A stretch of DNA of 6,018 nt, taken from Candidatus Roizmanbacteria bacterium CG_4_10_14_0_8_um_filter_33_9 (GTDB lineage Bacteria > Patescibacteriota > Microgenomatia > UBA1406 > GWC2-37-13). Every line of letters starts with the position of its first letter. Position 1 is the first letter of the stretch. The position numbers and the translations under genes are program-made. Positions 3,796-6,018 of this stretch are shown piece by piece. Under the pieces are notes generated by a model. The model ran no database searches, was not told the DNA's origin, and saw nothing but the letters and a program-made list of their open reading frames with translations. The stretch lies in the NCBI GenBank assembly GCA_002785065.1, contig PFLI01000127.1, positions 1 to 6,018 on the forward strand. Reading direction: 5' to 3'.

Positions 3796-6018
3796 TCATA
3801 CTGCAACTGATTGTTGAGCAGTTTGATCAACAGGAGTTTGCATATCTGAATTTAAGTTCGGGGTTTTTAATTCTTCTTTTTTCTCTTTTTGTTTCTCAAA
3901 TGATGAGACATCCAAACACTCATCAAATACTTCGGATATTTCATGAGACGCGCATTTCGAACAGATAAGAGTAGAATTCAGTACAATTTCGGTGATAAAC
4001 TTATTTGCACAGCTTTCGCATAGATATTTCTTTTTTGCTTGTGATGCTTTATCTGAAACTCCTGTCACTATCTCTGTTTTCTCAATATTAAAAACAAAAT
4101 CCTGACCATCAAAATCAACTAGGACTTGATTTCCTGGTTTAACCTTTTTTTCAATAATAAGACTGGATAAAGGATTTTCAACTAATTTTTGTATAGCTCG
4201 TCGGAGCGGGCGCGCACCAAACACCGGGTCGAATCCGCTTCGCACAATCTCTTTTATTGCTGCATCTGTACAGGAAAAACCCATATCTTGATCTTCCATT
4301 GCTTTTCGAACTCCCTTCAACTGAATCTTGACAATAAACTTCATATGAATAAATCGAAGCGGTTCGAAAACAACAACTTCATCAAATCTATTGATAAGCT
4401 CTGGTCGGAAAAATTTATGTAATTCTTCCATTACTTTTGATTTTAATACGCCAAATTTCTTTTTTTCAATTTCATCATCAATTTTTAATTTTTCATCAAC
4501 TTGTTGACGAAGCGGAAAATTGTCTCCAAAATATTCATCTAATCGTTTCATTGTCCAATTTGATTCATCAAGCTTGTGAAACCAAATTACTTCTCCAACA
4601 ATAATTACTTCAAGTCCTGAAGGAGAAAAACAATGCACATCCCAGTATGTTGTAGGAAAGTTTCCTTTTTCGAGTGTCTGATCGGTAAAATAATCTTTTA
4701 ATAATCCCGTTTCCCAGTCATTTAAATTTGCTTTTTTTCTCCAATATCGATCTTTATAAGTGACTACCTCTCTATCTTGGGAATCAAATGCATGAGTTTT
4801 TAAAGCAGCTGTAGGTAATTGTTCATCCGGAGCATCTGGAATTGCATTAACAACGACATTATTTTTAAATAGGTGAATCAATTTTGTCATTTTCCACGTT
4901 TTCTCCGTTGTCGAAGAATGATAGTATACATTATTTCCTTTTGTAATCATTTCCACTCCTTTTTTAGAAATTGCATGGGTATCAAATCCAAAAAAAGGAA
5001 ATTCCTCTTTCTTTTCCTCTGCATAGTTATTAACATCATTATTTGCTTCTTTCTCAATTTCTTGTCCGGCAAAATAATCAAGAAGTACACCCTCCTGCCA
5101 TGTTTTATGTCCTTCATCTTTTGGTATTTTTTGTGTCGCTTGTTTTGTGTCTTCAGTTTTTTCTTTTGATTTTATTGGATTATCTTGACCTAAGTATTCA
5201 CTTATCGTTTTTGACTCCCAAATAGTTGCATCTGCTTTCCGAACATATACAGTTACATCTACTAAAATATATTCATCTCCTGTGGGAGAAAATGTATGAA
5301 TAGTCCAATGATCTGACGGAAAAGTTCCTGTTTGAACTGTTTGATTTACGAAGTAGTTTTTAATAAGTCCTGTTTCCCAGTCATTTGAATCTTCTTTTCT
5401 TCTCCAAAACCGATCACCTAAAGTGATTATTTCTTTCTCATCAGGGGAAAATGAATGTGTTTCAAAACGTGCCGTAGGTAGTTGTTGATCTGGAGCATCG
5501 GGAAGAGCGTTAATTACAATATTGTCTTTTACGTAATCAATAAGGGTTGATTTTTTCCATACTTTTGCAGTTGTTGATGTCCGATAATAAAGAATGTCAC
5601 CTTTTGAAATCATTTCTACTCCTTCTGAAGAAATTGCATGAGTATCAAGGCTTTCTATGGGAAATATTTGCTCTTCTTGACTTTTACTACCTTCGTTTTC
5701 AATCTTCTGCCCATTAAAATAATCTGTTAATGTACTGTTTTTCCATTTACCTGCGGCAGCTTCACGCTCAAAATACTGACTGGTTCGAGTCATTATTTGC
5801 CTACCTCTTGGGGTAAAACATAAAGTACTAAGTGACTCTGTTTCATCTAGGGTATTTTGCTTCTCGATAGGAACATCAATAAATTGTTGTGTCCGCTGAA
5901 AATATTTGCTTCCGATAGTAAGTATCTCTCTTCCATTTGGTGAATATGTATAGGTGGAAAGAACGTTTGGTTCTTCAACCTGTGCTTTTCCTGATTTCAT
6001 TAATTCAGCTTGAATTAT
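3796..6018 (-). CDS. Clp/HSP100-type AAA+ unfoldase, C-terminal part, with inserted repeat array and C-terminal zinc ribbon (5' end outside window)
   Basis: The frame is open to the window edge. Six codons (IIQAEL) precede the first Met at 6000 and match the helix after sensor 1 (TSN-x-GS-x-x-IQ) of Clp ATPases, so the true start lies upstream. Numbering from that Met: a repeat array fills 14-494. The second AAA+ module then resumes with KVMEELHKFFRPELINRFDE (522-541; arginine-finger box), the C-terminal small domain, and sensor 2 FGARPLRRAIQ (594-604). The domain ends near 640 after VKPGNQVLVDF. A zinc ribbon follows, with CESC (661-664) and CSKC (680-683), then a Lys/Glu then Gln/Ser-rich tail to 734. 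Clp unfoldases thread proteins through a hexameric pore, and some feed them to ClpP. ClpA, ClpB and ClpC cannot be distinguished here; the deciding N-terminal domains and P-loops are outside. The downstream membrane-protein genes follow closely, suggesting one operon. Confidence 0.85.
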   Translation of the reverse strand: MIQAELMKSGKAQVEEPNVLSTYTYSPNGREILTIGSKYFQRTQQFIDVPIEKQNTLDETESLSTLCFTPRGRQIMTRTSQYFEREAAAGKWKNSTLTDYFNGQKIENEGSKSQEEQIFPIESLDTHAISSEGVEMISKGDILYYRTSTTAKVWKKSTLIDYVKDNIVINALPDAPDQQLPTARFETHSFSPDEKEIITLGDRFWRRKEDSNDWETGLIKNYFVNQTVQTGTFPSDHWTIHTFSPTGDEYILVDVTVYVRKADATIWESKTISEYLGQDNPIKSKEKTEDTKQATQKIPKDEGHKTWQEGVLLDYFAGQEIEKEANNDVNNYAEEKKEEFPFFGFDTHAISKKGVEMITKGNNVYYHSSTTEKTWKMTKLIHLFKNNVVVNAIPDAPDEQLPTAALKTHAFDSQDREVVTYKDRYWRKKANLNDWETGLLKDYFTDQTLEKGNFPTTYWDVHCFSPSGLEVIIVGEVIWFHKLDESNWTMKRLDEYFGDNFPLRQQVDEKLKIDDEIEKKKFGVLKSKVMEELHKFFRPELINRFDEVVVFEPLRFIHMKFIVKIQLKGVRKAMEDQDMGFSCTDAAIKEIVRSGFDPVFGARPLRRAIQKLVENPLSSLIIEKKVKPGNQVLVDFDGQDFVFNIEKTEIVTGVSDKASQAKKKYLCESCANKFITEIVLNSTLICSKCASHEISEVFDECLDVSSFEKQKEKKEELKTPNLNSDMQTPVDQTAQQSVAV
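4519..4986 (-). repeat. Higher-order duplication, copy 2 (three repeat units)
   Basis: Residues 339-494 (FDTHAIS..., LKTHAFD..., DVHCFSP...) form the second copy of the block found at residues 118-274. Order and spacing of the three units are conserved. DNA identity persists in short stretches: on the plus strand aaattgcatg occurs at 4968-4977 and again at 5631-5640. Divergence is substantial, so this is an old, retained duplication rather than an assembly artefact. Confidence 0.82.
5179..5649 (-). repeat. Higher-order duplication, copy 1 (three repeat units)
   Basis: Residues 118-274 of the Clp-like frame hold three consecutive units (LDTHAIS..., FETHSFS..., TIHTFSP...). They align with residues 339-494 at a constant offset of 221 residues (663 bp) until a one-residue gap near the end. 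By hand count about half the residues are identical; the first unit is most alike, sharing for example PDAPD and QLPTA. The preceding W...DYFxGQ half (86-98) also has a counterpart at 301-313, offset 215, so the duplicated block was longer. Confidence 0.85.

Larger units (their letters stand above)
4519..5961 (-). repeat. Degenerate 53-61-residue protein repeat array inside the AAA+ module
   Basis: Each unit has two halves. The first, likely a beta-hairpin, follows L/F-x-T-H-x-F/I-S-P-x-G-x-E-I-x-T-x-G-D-x-Y-x-R. The second, likely helical, follows W-x-x-x-x-L-x-x-Y-F-x-x-Q. First halves begin at residues 14, 57, 118, 179, 232, 339, 400 and 453. The Trp of second halves is at 86, 148, 208, 261, 301, 369, 429 and 482. 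This gives seven complete units, plus a lone first half at 14 and a lone second half at 301. Linkers between some units are Glu/Lys/Gln-rich. 'SPxGxEI' superficially recalls WD40/PD40 propeller strands, but the period and the W...YF half do not. The family is not recognised; a binding or scaffolding role is inference. Confidence 0.8.

Noticed and set aside
3796..3798. TGA recoded as Gly (genetic code 25)
   Set aside because: TGA ends the Clp-like, metallopeptidase-like and pilin genes at sensible lengths, and no conserved Gly position requires an in-frame TGA.
3618..3968. Plus-strand frame of 116 codons
   Set aside because: Overlaps the 55-residue membrane gene and the zinc-ribbon end of the Clp-like gene on the opposite strand; composition is that of an antisense shadow.
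4873..5225. Plus-strand Phe/Leu-rich frames opposite the repeat array
   Set aside because: Hydrophobic appearance comes from the complement of Lys/Glu-rich linkers; no start context, no conserved features.
4519..5961. WD40 or PD40 beta-propeller
   Set aside because: SPxGxEI resembles one propeller strand, but the 53-61-residue period and the recurring W...L..YF helical half do not match a roughly 40-residue blade, and GH and WD signature dipeptides are absent.
4519..5961. Assembly chimera explaining the insertion in the Clp-like protein
   Set aside because: The frame is continuous on both sides, base composition is like its neighbours, and the array ends where the canonical domain resumes; not excluded without upstream sequence, but not favoured.
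1..6018. CRISPR array or insertion sequence
   Set aside because: No short regularly spaced DNA repeats, transposase motifs or terminal inverted repeats were seen on either strand.

Overview
All genes lie on the minus strand of an AT-rich, compact window. Read in the direction of transcription (high to low coordinates), they form two runs. Together the following suggest a small-genome uncultured bacterium, most likely Candidate Phyla Radiation/Patescibacteria: low GC, overlapping starts and stops, no clear Shine-Dalgarno sequences, an archaeal-type UMP kinase, a VirB2/TrbC-like two-helix pilin and a HExxH membrane protein. This placement is inference from gene content; no rRNA or other phylogenetic marker is present.

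Run 1 (6018 to about 2610) opens with the 3' part of a large Clp/HSP100-type AAA+ unfoldase gene whose N-terminal part lies beyond the window edge. Its second AAA+ module is interrupted by a repeat array of about 480 residues, and it ends in a zinc ribbon and a low-complexity tail. A 55-residue single-pass membrane protein follows after 28 nt. It overlaps a 226-residue polytopic HExxH membrane metallopeptidase-like protein by 8 bp, and that gene overlaps a 106-residue VirB2/TrbC-like pilin gene by 4 bp (ATGA). The spacing implies co-expression of an unfoldase with envelope proteins.

The 123-nt gap (2487-2609) holds a good factor-independent terminator for the minus strand and, upstream of it, a TTGATT-N17-TATAAT promoter-like pair that overlaps the pilin stop codon. 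The hairpin lies between this promoter and the next start codon. It could therefore end run 1, act as an attenuator for run 2, or both.

Run 2 (2486 to 1) contains a fusion of an archaeal-type UMP kinase with a class I SAM-dependent methyltransferase, then recF after a 10-nt gap, then a serine tRNA (CGA) 20 nt beyond recF. The tRNA reaches the window edge.

The most notable element is the AAA+ unfoldase. The repeat array sits just after the expected sensor-1 strand of the second ATPase domain, where ClpA/ClpC carry the loop that docks onto the ClpP peptidase. The array grew partly by duplication of a block with a 221-residue (663-bp) period.
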